A DNA stretch of 64,000 bases from Marchantia polymorpha subsp. ruderalis (Eukaryota > Streptophyta > Marchantiopsida > Marchantiales > Marchantiaceae), in the NCBI GenBank assembly GCA_037833965.1, contig AP031356.1, positions 14,840,501 through 14,904,500 of the forward strand, in the 5' to 3' direction. The notes under the pieces are model-generated. The model made no database searches, was not told the DNA's origin, and worked only from the letters and a program-made list of their open reading frames with translations. Below, piece after piece: positions 30,721-42,551 of the stretch. The stretch's first letter is position 1, and every line of letters begins with the position of its first letter. The position numbers and the translations under genes are program-made.

Positions 30721-33700
30721 CTACACGCCTGCACGGAAACACGCTACACTACACTCCGCGGAACCGGTACTACGTCTCCTGCGCGGCCGACTGCCGCGCA
30801 CTAACTCCCTACCCTGCCACTCTTCCGCTCGACTGCGCAGTCCCAACCGCTGCAACGCCGCGGACACCTCCCCTTCGACGGCGGACATGGTATCCTGTGC
30901 CTTCGACAGAAAGGCCTCGAGCTTCTTCGCTACCTTCCGCCGACTCCTACTGTCGCCTGACAACAACCCGGCTGCGCGCAATTCAAACTCACGCAGTGTG
31001 AGTTTTTCCTGCGCCTTCACTTCCCAGTGGGCGTAGCCCTTGAGACAGTGGGCGACTCGCCTCGCCGTCTCCACCTTCGTGCGATCCGCCTCCTTCCTGC
31101 GATCCTCTTCAATTATCACTAATTGCGATTCGGCTTCAGCACGTTGCGCCCTCAATTCGCCACACTCTGACTGTAACCTGCGGATTAATTCTTCATCCGC
31201 CTGCCGTGCGAGCTGACATTGTTCCAACAACCTCGTCTGTCGCACGAGCTCCTCTGACAAAATCCGATTCTGGGCCTGCTCAGAGTTGAGTGCTTCCTTG
31301 ACCTTCACCTGCTCCTTGGTGGGCTCGCCCAGTTTCTCATCCTTCATCTTCTCGGAGTGCTTGTAGAATTTCTGATTAAGCTTGTACTGTCCCCACAAGC
31401 ACTCATGCTTCTCCTTCAAGTCCCTTAACTCCTGGTCCACTCTAGCTAATAGCTTGCTGGTGTGGACTTTAGTGCGAGTCCGCCTGCGCACTAACTCGAT
31501 GTAAGATCCCGGCTGGAGTGGGTCGGCGTATTTATCGACCTTGCGATCCAAGTACCGCAGCAACGGAATCACTTGCTCAGAGAGCGCCGCCGCCGGCGCT
31601 CCAACAATTTCCTCCTCCTCCTCCTCGGTGTCTTCTGCTCCTGACATCTCTTCCGTGGAGCCTCCGTCGTCATCATCCGAGTGGAGAATTTCAGTCGCCA
31701 TTGATTGCGTCGGCGACTGCCCCGAGTGGGGCTGCACGTCATCGACGTGTGCTGCCTGCGAAGGCACGGCTGCAGCCTCGCTGCTCGTCGCCAAAATGTC
31801 TAAGGCGGAAGGCGAATGTTTCCGAGCGGCATCCCCGTCGCTCGCTGGTTGATTGCCTACCGCATTCTCTCTGTCGCCGTCGTCCGTCGCCGAAGGCGAT
31901 TGAGCGGAGGGTGGCTGCGCGGGGTTGGATTGCGCATCGCGCATCGAGATTTCATCCCGCGGACAGTCACTCCGCTCCTCCGTCTGCTGCTCCCTTGATC
32001 GGTCCGTGGGGGCTGTGCCCGGCCCGTGCGCAGGCGCATTTGCCGGCGCCTTGTCCGCCGCAGGCGTAGCGCCGCGGACATCTATCGCCGAAGGCGACAT
32101 GGCCGGGGGCCGCACGCCCGATGTTCCTTGGCCTATAGGCCCTACCGCCGAAGGCGCATCTATCGGCGGACTTCCCGCCGATGCTGCGGCCTCCGCACGC
32201 TCTCTGCTCGTATCTCCTCGGCTCGAAGGCCCTGGCGCCGAAGGCGCAAATTGCGGCGCGTGGTGCGCCGGAGGGTCTGGCCCCGAGGGCCGGTGTCTCG
32301 TAGGCGGTTCTTCCGCCGGCTCCTTCCCCTTCCTACGTTGGAACGGGGGTGATTCTTGCCTGTGCACAGGCGGCACGTGTGGAGGTGTCCTGTGCACAGG
32401 CGACCTGTGCACAGGTGAGCGCCTGTGCACAGGCGGACTGCTCCTTCCCACGCGTAAGCGTAGATCCACGTCCACTTGTGTTCGCCGATCCGCGGAGGCT
32501 CGTCCGTCCGCGGAGGTTCGCCTGTGCGCAAACGGAACATCTGTCCGCATCGCACGTGGTAACTCCGGAGGCCCTTGGCCCGTAGGCGGCCTCTCTCCCG
32601 ACGAGGTTGCAGCGTGGCCCGTTGCTCCTGCGGTCGTCCGCGCTTCCTCTCGCCTCTCTGGCGACGCACTTCCTATCTCCGTCGCAATCGTCGCCGTGTC
32701 TGCACTGTCAGCTGGTAACACCAGTCTGCGTGCCTTCTGCTTCGGCCGGCTGTATGGCTCGCACAGCGGCCGCGGTCGAATGGGAGCAGAGGATTCTTGA
32801 TGCTGCTCCTCTTCAGACTCTTCCCTCCATCGCCGCTTCCTTGGCACTCGCGCTGCAGGGGTGTGTCTCCCTTCGTCCCTCCGTCTTGATGGGGTAGAAG
32901 TCGGTGACTCCTCTGCATCAGTATCGACCTCGTTCTCCCGCACATACTTCCCGGGATGGTCGATGGACAATGGCGGAAAATGTTCAAGCTCCGCCGCTGT
33001 CAAACAATTCCGCTGTCGATAAAAATTGATGAGGAAAGGAGAAAGATGGTTTAGAGTTCCCCCCTTCTCCTCAAACGCGTGCTGTCGCATCACCCTGTGT
33101 AGGATGCTCGCCCAGTGAATTGGAGTTCCCTCGATGACGCACTCCACAAAAGAGACCTGCCACAATGTGATGTAGCAGGCGCGGTGCGGCTGCAGTAATT
33201 GCATCAGCGCCGCGGACAAAGTCCGGCGAAATCGATCCTTGTAATCACGGGTCCTGTACCCATTCTTGGTAGACCTCCCGGTCTTGAACAGCTCCACAAA
33301 TTGCGCCTCTTCTTGCTTGGTCACCTTGATGCTCTCACTGTCGAAAAGGAGATGCCCTGGCATGCCAGCACATCTTCCCAACGCCTGCGCCCAATCTTGG
33401 ACTGTCCACCGGTCAACATGCGGACGCAATCCGCGCGAGGGTGGTCCCTGTGGCTCTAGCCACTCGCGCACCATATTCGCGCAGATGTAATTCCATCCCC
33501 ATAGCAAGAAATCGAGCTTTCTTGCTATTAGGCGCTCCTCGAAAGCGCGCAGCCCGTTCTGCGGCAGGCGAAGTGGCACCATCCGCAATCTGCTCGGTCT
33601 CGTCATCGCGTTCCTGGGGTTCGCTCGCCCGCTCATTCTACTTCCGCACTGCCCGCGCTTCTTTCTCTCTCGGCAAACTCTAATCGCTCTCAATTCCAAA

Positions 33701-33858
33701 TCACGCGCACTCACTTCTCCCTCAATCAACAAGAAATCTCCTGTGCGACGACGTCGAGAATGTTCCGCAGCCAGCAGATGGATGCGCGCAGCGCGCACAA
33801 GAGATTGGAATCGCGAATTCAAGAATGGGACGTTCTCCGCCGCCCGGTCGAAGGTCAT
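30721..33858 (-). CDS. U3-encoded protein in solo LTR E, 1045 aa
   Basis: Open from the ATG (33856-33858 on the complement) to the stop. Same architecture as the A1 copies: N-terminal WGWNYIC domain, linker, acidic run and coiled coil. The SPVHR repeat has one 15-bp unit fewer than A1, giving 1045 rather than 1050 residues. The frame is open although the rest of the element is gone. That may reflect youth alone or possible use of the frame; sequence alone cannot decide. Confidence 0.8.
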   Translation of the reverse strand: MTFDRAAENVPFLNSRFQSLVRAARIHLLAAEHSRRRRTGDFLLIEGEVSARDLELRAIRVCRERKKRGQCGSRMSGRANPRNAMTRPSRLRMVPLRLPQNGLRAFEERLIARKLDFLLWGWNYICANMVREWLEPQGPPSRGLRPHVDRWTVQDWAQALGRCAGMPGHLLFDSESIKVTKQEEAQFVELFKTGRSTKNGYRTRDYKDRFRRTLSAALMQLLQPHRACYITLWQVSFVECVIEGTPIHWASILHRVMRQHAFEEKGGTLNHLSPFLINFYRQRNCLTAAELEHFPPLSIDHPGKYVRENEVDTDAEESPTSTPSRRRDEGRHTPAARVPRKRRWREESEEEQHQESSAPIRPRPLCEPYSRPKQKARRLVLPADSADTATIATEIGSASPERREEARTTAGATGHAATSSGERPPTGQGPPELPRAMRTDVPFAHRRTSADGRASADRRTQVDVDLRLRVGRSSPPVHRRSPVHRSPVHRTPPHVPPVHRQESPPFQRRKGKEPAEEPPTRHRPSGPDPPAHHAPQFAPSAPGPSSRGDTSRERAEAAASAGSPPIDAPSAVGPIGQGTSGVRPPAMSPSAIDVRGATPAADKAPANAPAHGPGTAPTDRSREQQTEERSDCPRDEISMRDAQSNPAQPPSAQSPSATDDGDRENAVGNQPASDGDAARKHSPSALDILATSSEAAAVPSQAAHVDDVQPHSGQSPTQSMATEILHSDDDDGGSTEEMSGAEDTEEEEEEIVGAPAAALSEQVIPLLRYLDRKVDKYADPLQPGSYIELVRRRTRTKVHTSKLLARVDQELRDLKEKHECLWGQYKLNQKFYKHSEKMKDEKLGEPTKEQVKVKEALNSEQAQNRILSEELVRQTRLLEQCQLARQADEELIRRLQSECGELRAQRAEAESQLVIIEEDRRKEADRTKVETARRVAHCLKGYAHWEVKAQEKLTLREFELRAAGLLSGDSRSRRKVAKKLEAFLSKAQDTMSAVEGEVSAALQRLGLRSRAEEWQGRELVRGSRPRRRRSTGSAECSVACFRAGV

Positions 33859-35100
33859 GGTCGGCTCTTGGTCGTGAAGAACGTCTCACTTGATGGCCGC
33901 GCCGGCTGTACGCTGGAACGGTCTTCGCTCTCACGCGCGGCTTCACGCTCCGCCGTCGTCGATTAAACTCTCACGCTCGAATTGGCGGATTTGAACTCAG
34001 CGAGCGTGTCACCCTGCGGACATTGGGGCGTAGCGCCGAAGGCGAGTTTTCCGCCTTGCGCGGTACACTTGTTCGTACCGTCCCTCGGCCAATCTCCCTC
34101 TGCCTTGACGCGTGTGTCCGCATGTCGGACAAAAATTCAACTCCTGCCTGTGCGTAGGCAGGAGCCTCGGCGGATTCTCCGCCGGTGCGGAACCTCATCC
34201 TCCTGTGCACAGGCGTTCACCTGTGCGCAGGCGAATTCCGTCCGCGGCGCTGCGCTGGCGCGGAAGGCGTTGACCGTGGTCAGCCGTCTCCGTCCAGTCT
34301 GTCCGTTCCTTGTCTCTCCGCCGGCGCTTCCGCCGCCGCAACTCCGTCCGTCCAAGAGCGCATCCACCCGTGCCGTCCGCACGGTCCGTACCTATTGGAT
34401 TACTCTGGCGGCTCTTCCGACGTACGCGGCGTTGCGCTGGCGCGGAAGGCGCCGTACACTTTCTACCTCACAAGGCGCATTTCTAGGGCCCAAGGCGGAT
34501 TTCCCGCCGACGCCGAAGTGCCTGTGCACAGGCGGACTCCTGTGCGTAGGCGGACTTGCACCTTCCCTAACCCTACTTCGCCTGTGCACAGGCGAACGCC
34601 TTCGTCCGCGCATAGGACAAAACTTGATTCCTCCTTCCGCGTAGGCGGAATTCGCGCCGGTGGCGAACTCCTTCCGCCGTAGGCGACCGCCTCCGTTTCT
34701 TCCAGTAGCGATAACTCCCTAAGTCCTCGTCCGTTCCAAGCGTTCTTGGGCTCGTTGGAATCAGCGCGTCGAGCTCTTTCCAACGGGATCCTAACTTGGT
34801 CAAGGCGCCCGAGGGTTGACCTAATTACGGGGGTTTCCCTACAGCCGCGGACGCAACCTCCGAAGGCGGGTTTTGCGCCTTGCGCCGTAGAGATCCTAAC
34901 TGCAGAGCTCGCAGGGAGGGTGGTGCCTGCCCTTACTGCTGCACCCCAAATCCCAGATTCTACAAGATCCCTCGAGAATCCCCGCGATCTTCCGGATTCA
35001 CTCTGTTTTGATGTACCGAAGGCTATTTACAATGCTGCCAGGGTACAGTTTCCCAAAAATGTTTTAATTTCCTCAAAATTGCCAAAAGTGGGGTACCACA

Positions 35101-36764
35101 GTGGATAAGAACACCGCCCTCCGACAACACCTGGCGGTCACACAGAAGCTATACCAAGCCTTGCAGCAGCAGAGGGAGGATGCGGCGACGAAAAGTCAGG
35201 CGGATGCCGAACTAATACGGGCAAAGATCGAGTCGGAACTGCAGGAGGAGCGGAGACAGAACAAAGTCCTAGCAGCCGAGCTTGCGCGCCAGACGCGCGC
35301 CTTAGAAGAAAGTCAAAGAGCCCGCAAGGAGGATGAGGAGTTGTTGTGCAACTTGCAATCCGAGTGCTCGGATTTGAGGGCACAACGTGCGGGATTAGAA
35401 ATGCAGCTGGCAGAGGTGGAGAGCAGCTGCAGGGCGCGAGGAGAGTTGGCGGCACGGATGACTCGTTGTCTAAACGGATACACCCATTGGGAGGTGGCAG
35501 CTCAAGAGAGGATTACACTCCGGGAGTTCGAGCTTCGGGCGGCGGCATTGACGGAAGGTGACAGTCGGAGTCGGCGGCGAGTGGCGAGAAAATAAGAAAC
35601 CTTCTTGTCGGGTGCGCGCGACACTATGGCGCACTTACAGTCGGAAGTCACCACAGCGCTCCGACGCCTGGGGTTACGCAGCCGGTCGGAAGACTGGCAA
35701 GGTAGAGATAGTAAGCGGAGCAGTCCGGCGCGCAGGAGGCGCAGCACCGGATCTGCTGAGTGCAGTAGAGTAGTTTGGTTTCGCGCAGATGCTGCGAGTA
35801 GTAGATAGGATAGCGTAGTGCTAGTTAGGATCTTTTGAGAGTATAAAGTAGATCAAGGCGTTTTGCCTTGGGACTCTTCCAGTTTCGGAAGTGCAGATCA
35901 GGAACTCACTTTCTTGGCGTGTTTGTGCATTTTGGTCCTGGCACCACGTAGAGAAGCTGCAGCATAGCGAAGTTACCGTATGTTGTAGGTGAAGGCCTTC
36001 GGCTGAATGTTCAGAGCTAGCACCCGGTTAGAGACTTGAGTAGTGCGGATCTGCACCTGCGGGTGATTTCTGATGCTCAGAGCCGGCTGCGAGTTAGATA
36101 CTTGAACAGTTCCCCCTTACTCCTTCGAGTGACATATCCTGATTGTACTCCTACGGGAAGTTTCCCCTGAATGCCAATGTGAAGTTTCATTACTTCGTGT
36201 AAACCTTGGTTTGTAATTCAGGTTGTGTGTGTGTTACTGGATCGTGTTTCAGTAAGTTCTCAGTCGCGTCTGCACTGCCTGCGTTTTGTGTGATAGTCGA
36301 GGGTGACGTCCACGGCGTACGTAGAGGCTTCGTTCCGAAGTGAGAAGTCCAGTCCGGGTACCCCCGCTAGTTCCTGGCGGAAGGGCAGTAAAAGCCGGAG
36401 TGGGAGGCACTTCCTGCAGAACCTCTGAGTGAACTTGCGAGACACTTTCCTCCTGAAATCCGAAGCGGAGGTCCTGACCGACCTCCGAGTTGTGCTTTTT
36501 GCCAGTTTCAGGTGTGTGTGTGTGTGTGTTGAGTGACCAAGCTGTACCGTGCATCCTCCGAGCATCCTCCGAGTTGAGATCCTCCTCCGAGTCGAGCCTC
36601 CGAGTCGAGCACTGCAGTATTTCTGGGAGTGACAGTAGCCTAGAATTCAAACTCTACAAAAGTCTGTTAAACGTGACACTTTTACTCTGTGTGTTGCCTC
36701 TGTCCCTGTGGGTTCGATCTTTTTACCACCATACTGCAGTTTTAGCCTTTGGTGGGTTATTACA
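35101..36764 (+). repeat. 5' LTR of B1, second segment
   Basis: Resumes after the right GTGGA. It holds the coiled-coil end of the B U3 frame (to about 35806), TATAAAG at 35842-35848, hairpin CAAGGC-GTTTT-GCCTTG at 35854-35870, and U5 with (GT)n near 36512, ending TTATTACA at 36764. Confidence 0.93.
35842..35870 (+). promoter_or_regulatory. TATA box and hairpin of B1 5' LTR
   Basis: TATAAAG followed six bases later by a 6-bp stem with the same GTTTT loop as family A. One stem pair differs from A as a compensated change (C-G to A-T). Confidence 0.65.
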
Positions 36765-36786
36765 TAAGGAGCCGACAACTTCTTTT

Positions 36787-36804
36787 TGGCGCCGCTGCCG
36801 GGGA
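36787..36804 (+). promoter_or_regulatory. Primer binding site of B1 (tRNA-Asp type)
   Basis: TGGCGCCGCTGCCGGGGA, 22 bases after the LTR end, identical to A1. Confidence 0.88.
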
Positions 36805-36847
36805 CAGTGCGTCAACACTAGAATACTTGAGCAGCAATGCTCGGTGA

Positions 36848-39675
36848 ATGTCGACGAGCGATAGTGTGGGAAACCTGAGTGCGAGAGCCACACGGAAACT
36901 CCGTCGAGATTCAGAAAAAGCCGTGGAAACAAAACGGCGAACTAAAAAGAAGACTCCCGGTGAGGACTCTGCAGAAAGATCGCCATCACCGACTACTGGA
37001 AGACAAAGGCGTTCCAGTTCACCTACTGAGAGCATTGAGCTAACAGTTCTGTTGGACATCCCTCCGACAGAAACTCTTCCTGAGTTTGGCCAACCTAGGA
37101 TCAGTCCGTCGACAGGATCACCGATGGCAGAACATCAAGCCAATCTCCGCCAGGTGTTTTCCCAACCTACCACCAAACATTCGTATCCAAGATACACGGG
37201 AACGGGCGACGACGATGATGCAGATTCATACATAAAGCTCTTCGAGTCTGTCTCCATCGCCAATCGTGAGACCAGTGATGAAGACAGACTACGAATCTTT
37301 CCTAGCCTGCTACGCAGACGAGCGCGTAGCTGGTACAACCATGAGAGCACCGACCCCACTGGCATCCGGACCTGCGCTCAGCTCAAGGAAAAGTTTCTGA
37401 GGCGGTTCCGCGAACTCGGATATGACAGTCGAGTTCTGACCCGGCTTCGAAATCTTCGACGTGAGCGGAAGGAGAATCTTCGAGACTACACTGAGAGATT
37501 CCAAGACCTCCTAGATCGAATTCCGAAGACAGGCCGGGAGAACCATACTCGGTACAACAGGCAGTGGATTGGTATGTGACAGGGCTCTCAAGAGAAATGG
37601 AGACCTTCTGTAGGAGAGGCAAGACTGACACAATCCAAGATGTGATAGCTTCCGCGGAGACCTTTGAGACGTCAACCCTTGACACTCGAAGACGCGACCG
37701 ACGGTCGACGAAGAAGAAGTCGCAAGGCGGACGCCGGAAGAGAAGGAACTCGCCTTCCTCGACAGAAGAATCAAGCTCCTCCGAATCAAGTTCTTCCTCG
37801 GAAGAGGAAGAGGACTCGTCATCTTCAGAAGAAGAAAGACGGAAGAAGAAACGCAGTGCGATCAAGAAGAAGGATCGAGGTAAGGGAATCCCAGTGAAGA
37901 CTCAAGGGGACATCGCAGCCAAGGTAGACAACCTGGTGAAGAATTTTGCGGACCTGAAAGTTCATGTAGTGGGAGGCCAAGACCGACGTAAATCACCTGC
38001 GAGACAACGAGCGAATCTCTGGTGTACTACGTGCGGACAGGTGGGACATGCCAACACGGAGTGCATGTCCGCGCGGCCATCTTACCCAGTGAATGCGGTC
38101 GAATGGGCACCACAGTGGGAGAACCCCATGTATTATGCTGAGCCACCTATGTATTATGCTGAGCAGGTTGAGGACACCGCCTACTCGGTACAGACAGCTC
38201 CAGCTACAACTCCGAACCCACCGGTGCATATACCGCGCTATGTTCCGAGGGAAATGGCAGGTACACTCCCACCAAGACGCATGGCACCTCCAGGCAATCA
38301 CAACCGACCTCGACCACAATTCGATGGTTGCTACAACTGCGGAGACATGGGGCATTACGCGCCAAGCTGTCCCCACCCGAGGAAGCCAATGGGGTATGCA
38401 CCGTTGTGCAGCAATTGCAAGAAGTCTGGACATACAGTAGCCGAATGTGATCAGCCCCAACTCCCTAGGCCAGCAGTGCGTTTCGTATCAACGCCTGGCA
38501 AAGAAGAGGTGCAGGTCAACCAGGTAGAACTGAGTCTGGACCCAGCTGAAGAAAACGAAGTATGGCCAGAGGAAGAAGTAATGTGCGGTCGGGTAGAAAC
38601 CCGAAGTTCGAAGAAGAGAGGAGAAGGCCACGAGGACACTCGCCGCCTCGAGCGTAGGGAAGAGAGGAGGAAGTCTAAAGAAGTTAGAGAAGGCCAAAGG
38701 AGAAGGCCGGGTACACCTCCGGCTATGAGAAACACCCAGCCGGAGCAGAACTCAGAAAAGGCGGACAGGTATTCAGAAGAGTTCCGGACTCGAGACTACC
38801 TTCCGGACATCAAAGATGAGGTGAGTCACCTCATCAAGGAAGCACTGGGCGCCGGAATGACATCCGACGACCGGAAGGCGGTTAGGCCCCCTACGCCACT
38901 TCCGACCGCAAGTACAGGGAAACTTCCGGCTGTGACTTCCAACACTTCCTACGACATAGTGAAAGACATGGGGAGCCAGAAGGCAAATATTTCCTTCCAC
39001 CAGTTGTTGGAAGACAATAAGACGTACAGGAGGATGCTGATGCTTTCGTTGCGCCGACCACGCAAACCCCGAAAAGAGAAACTTCCGGCTGTGTACAGAG
39101 TGGAAGGAGGAGACCTGGGACCTCCAGAGATCGAGGTAGAGATCGGAGGCTACGTCATACAGAAGGTACCTGTGGACTCCGGCTCGGGCGTGAATATCAT
39201 GACCGAGGAGACAGCGAACTCCTTGGGTTTCCAGACCTTCGAGCCTACATCCCGAGTATTGCGACTGGCCGATCAAACACGCAGAATGCCACTAGGAATG
39301 TTGAGCAATGTGAGAACCAACATTGGAGGAGTGGACTTTCAACTGTCCTACATAATACTGCAACCTCTGATGAAGAAAGGTTATGATGTGCTGCTTGGCA
39401 GACCATGGCTATACGATGCCAAAGCAAGGTGTGACTGGAGTAGGAAGAGATTACAGTTCCGTAGCCCTGCGGATCCTCCGACTGTCATTACCGTACCGTG
39501 GACCAAGGTACCCCATGAGGGCGAAACACCTTCCACCACCTCCGGTTACACAACCGGAGGGGAGACCAGCTCATCATGCACTTCCGAGACCGAAACGTCG
39601 GAGGAATTTGTGGGCTACGTCACTTGCTGCTCCATTGAGGAGGAAGGAGACGAGGTGTATCCGGATGACGAATAG
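36848..39675 (+). pseudogene. gag: gag-protease region of B1, broken
   Basis: ATG at 36848, 43 bases after the primer binding site. Clear homologue of A1 gag: capsid region (WYNHESTDPTGIRTCAQLKEKF), serine/acidic tract, three zinc knuckles (CTTCGQVGHANTEC, CYNCGDMGHYAPSC, CSNCKKSGHTVAEC) and protease (VDSGSGVNIM, LLGRPWLY). About 60-70% alike to A1 by eye. The region ends with an acidic tail beyond the protease. At least one break is present, so it is treated as a fossil. Confidence 0.88.
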
Positions 39676-39774
39676 CAACTAGCAGCCGGACTGGGCAGAA
39701 GCGAGATCAGTCACACAGAGGGGATTGTTGACCCGAGTGATTGCTGCGAACTGCAACTCAGTCCAGGTAAAGGC

Positions 39775-42516
39775 TTGAAGGTGTCAAGCCAGGTACAAGG
39801 AGAAGAGTTGAACAGGGTACAGGCGTTTCTTCGCCAGTATGAGGATGTCTTCGCATGGAAGATTGAAGACATGAAAGGCATACCTGCAAGGTATGGAGAG
39901 CACAGAATCGACTTGTTGGACGAGGCAGTTCCGGTTCGCCAACGCCAATACAGGCTCAACCCAAAATATTCATTATTGGTAAAGGACAAAATCGATAAGT
40001 ACCTGAGCGCAGGAATCATCTACCCGGTACTCAGTAGCGAGTGGGTGTCGCCTATCGTGATCGTGCCCAAGAAACTGACGGGTAAGATCCGGGTGTGCCA
40101 GGACTTCCGAAAGCTGAACGCAGCAACGAGGAAGGACCATCACCCTCTTCCTTTCACGGACTCTATTTTGGACCATGTCGCAGGGCATGAATGCTACAGT
40201 TTCCTAGACGGATTCTCCGGCTACAACCAGGTGTCCATCAGGGAACAGGACAAGGACAAAACAACCTTCACGACCGACTGGGGAACCTATGCTTATCACA
40301 AGATGCCGTTCGGTCTGTGCAACGCGCCAGCGACGTTCCAGCGGATGATGACAAACATCTTTCAAGAGCACCTGAGGAAGTTCCTAGAAATTTTCATCGA
40401 CGACTTTTGCGTCTTCGGTAAGAGGTCGGAGCACCTTGACCATCTTCGGCAAACGTTCGACAGATGTAGGGAGAGCAGCTTGTCCTTACACCCTGAGAAA
40501 TGTTTTTTCTTCATGACCAGCGGAATCCTGCTAGGGCACCGAGTTTCGTCCGATGGCATTGCAGTGGATGTAGAGAAGGTGAAGATTATTCTCGAACTGC
40601 AGCCGCCAACGAATCTGCGTGAGTTGAGGGCCTTCCTTGGCCATGTAGGTTATTACAGAAGGTTCATAAATATGTACGCCATCTTGGCAGCCGCTCTGAC
40701 GAAGCTGCTTAAGAAGGATGAACCCTATGTGTGGGGCAAAGAGCAACAGCTGGCCTTTGAAACGCTCAAAGCCAAACTGACGACTGCTCCGGTTCTGAGA
40801 AGTCCGGATTGGAACAGACCTTTCCATGTCTATGTAGACACGTCGGCGTTTGCAATCGGAGTGGTTCTCAGTCAGAAGGACGACAATAAGAAAGACTACC
40901 CGATTTACTTCGCGAGTCGTCAGTTGTCAGCAGCAGAGAAGAAGTACACGACAACTGAGAGGGAGGCGTTGGGAATGGTGTACTCCTGCAAGAAGTTCCG
41001 ACATTATTTGATCTGCTACGAGTTCGTGTTTCATGTAGATCATTACGCCTTACAGCACCTGGTGAAGAAGGCGGATCTGTCCGGACGAATTGCCAGGTGG
41101 GTACTACTGCTGCAGGAATTCACCTACACTGTACAGACACGGAAAGGCGTTCACCATGAGAACGCGGACTACCTCTCCCGACTATGGACCGAACCCATAG
41201 AGGAGGAAGTAGTGGATGATTTTTCCGACGAACAACTTTTTCAGTTGTCCGCCAGCCATGAGTCCAGGTACGCGGACTTATACAGGTTCCTGCTCACACT
41301 CCAATGTCCGGAAGGATTGGATGCAGAGCAGCGCACAGTCTTCGTTCATAAAGCGGGACCTTAGCAGCTTCAACAAGGGGTCTTGTTCAAGAAAATGGCA
41401 GACGAGAGGTTGTGCAGATGTCTAGAGGAGTCCGAAGTCCCGCGAGTTGTCAAAGCCATGCACACAGAAGACGCTGGTGGTCACTACGCCACCAGAAATA
41501 CAGTGACCAAAATTGTGAATGCAGGATACTGGTGGCCGACGATGTTCAAAGATGTACACGACTACGTTCGCAAATGCGACAGCTGCCAGAGGACGGGAAG
41601 GCCGACTCCGACCACGAGATGGCCTCTTACACCAATCATGCCATTGGCACCATTTGAAAAATGGGGGATCGACTTCGTGGGACCAATACAACCTGTCACT
41701 AAAGGCACGCGCAGGCGCTACATATTGGTAGCAACAGACTATGCGACCAAGATGGTGGAGGCAGAGGCCACAAGGCACGACGACGCAGCCGCAGTAGCAC
41801 GGTTCCTATTCGAATCAATCATCACACGCTACGGGTGCCCCCTAGAAATAGTCAGTGACAGAGGGACGCACTTTCTGAATCAGGTGATAGAGAGTTTGAC
41901 GCGGCACTTCCAGATTAAGCATCGAAAGACTACTCCATACAACCCCAAGGCAAATGGTCTGACAGAGAAGTCCAATGGATTACTCTGTAAGATACTCCTC
42001 AAGGTGACTGTAAACCATGCTCATGACTGGGACACCAAGCTACCGGCCGCCTTATGGGCATATAGAACGGCAGAAAAAGTCACCACCAGGCAAACACCTT
42101 ACTTCCTAGTTTATGGGCAGCATCCGATCTTACCCATCGAATTCGAGATACCTACCAAGAGGACCTTAGATCAGAGAAGGCTGGACGCGGAAGAAAGTCA
42201 GGCATATCGACTGCAAGAGGTAATGGCACTGGAGGAAAGACGTCAAGAGGCCGAAGATCGGACAAAGCAATTACAACTCAGGCGGAAGGAGAAATACGAT
42301 CGAAGGCTCAAACCAGTACTGCTGGAGAAGGGCGACTTGGCTCTGCTATACGATAGCAGACATGCTAGATTTCCAGGCAAGCTCCACTTGAGGTGGATGG
42401 GACCTTACAAGGTGATAGAAGTTTTTCCAAATGGATCCATCCAACTCACAGAACTGACGGGAGAATGGTTAGGCACCCGCGTGAACGGATGGCGTCTGAA
42501 GAAATACCACGTGTAA
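39775..42516 (+). pseudogene. pol: pol region of B1 (RT, RNase H, integrase), broken
   Basis: Homologous along its length to A1 pol. RT with KMPFGLCNAPATFQRMM and FIDD, RNase H VDTSAFAIGVVLSQ, integrase CDSCQRTG, D-D-E (GIDFVGP, SDRGTHF, NGLTEKSNG) and GPY are all visible. Ends RVNGWRLKKYHV with no chromodomain. At least one break. Higher protein-level similarity to A1 than gag has, as expected for pol. Confidence 0.88.
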
Positions 42517-42540
42517 ATGTTCGCGTGGGCGCTCACAATT

Positions 42541-42551
42541 GAGGAGGGGGG
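42541..42551 (+). promoter_or_regulatory. Polypurine tract of B1
   Basis: GAGGAGGGGGG before CA and the LTR start at 42554. It is preceded by the pre-PPT block that A and C also carry. Confidence 0.9.

Larger units (their letters stand above)
29710..35100 (-). mobile_element. Solo family A LTR 'E' (5391 bp), complete
   Basis: Complete LTR with TG...CA ends in minus orientation, flanked by the perfect GTGGA duplication and with no internal region, so it is a solo LTR formed by LTR-LTR recombination. It carries U5 with (AC)n near 29910, the hairpin 30656-30672, the TATA complement 30677-30684, an open U3 frame and the palindromic leader. It is the youngest layer of this nest. Confidence 0.96.
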
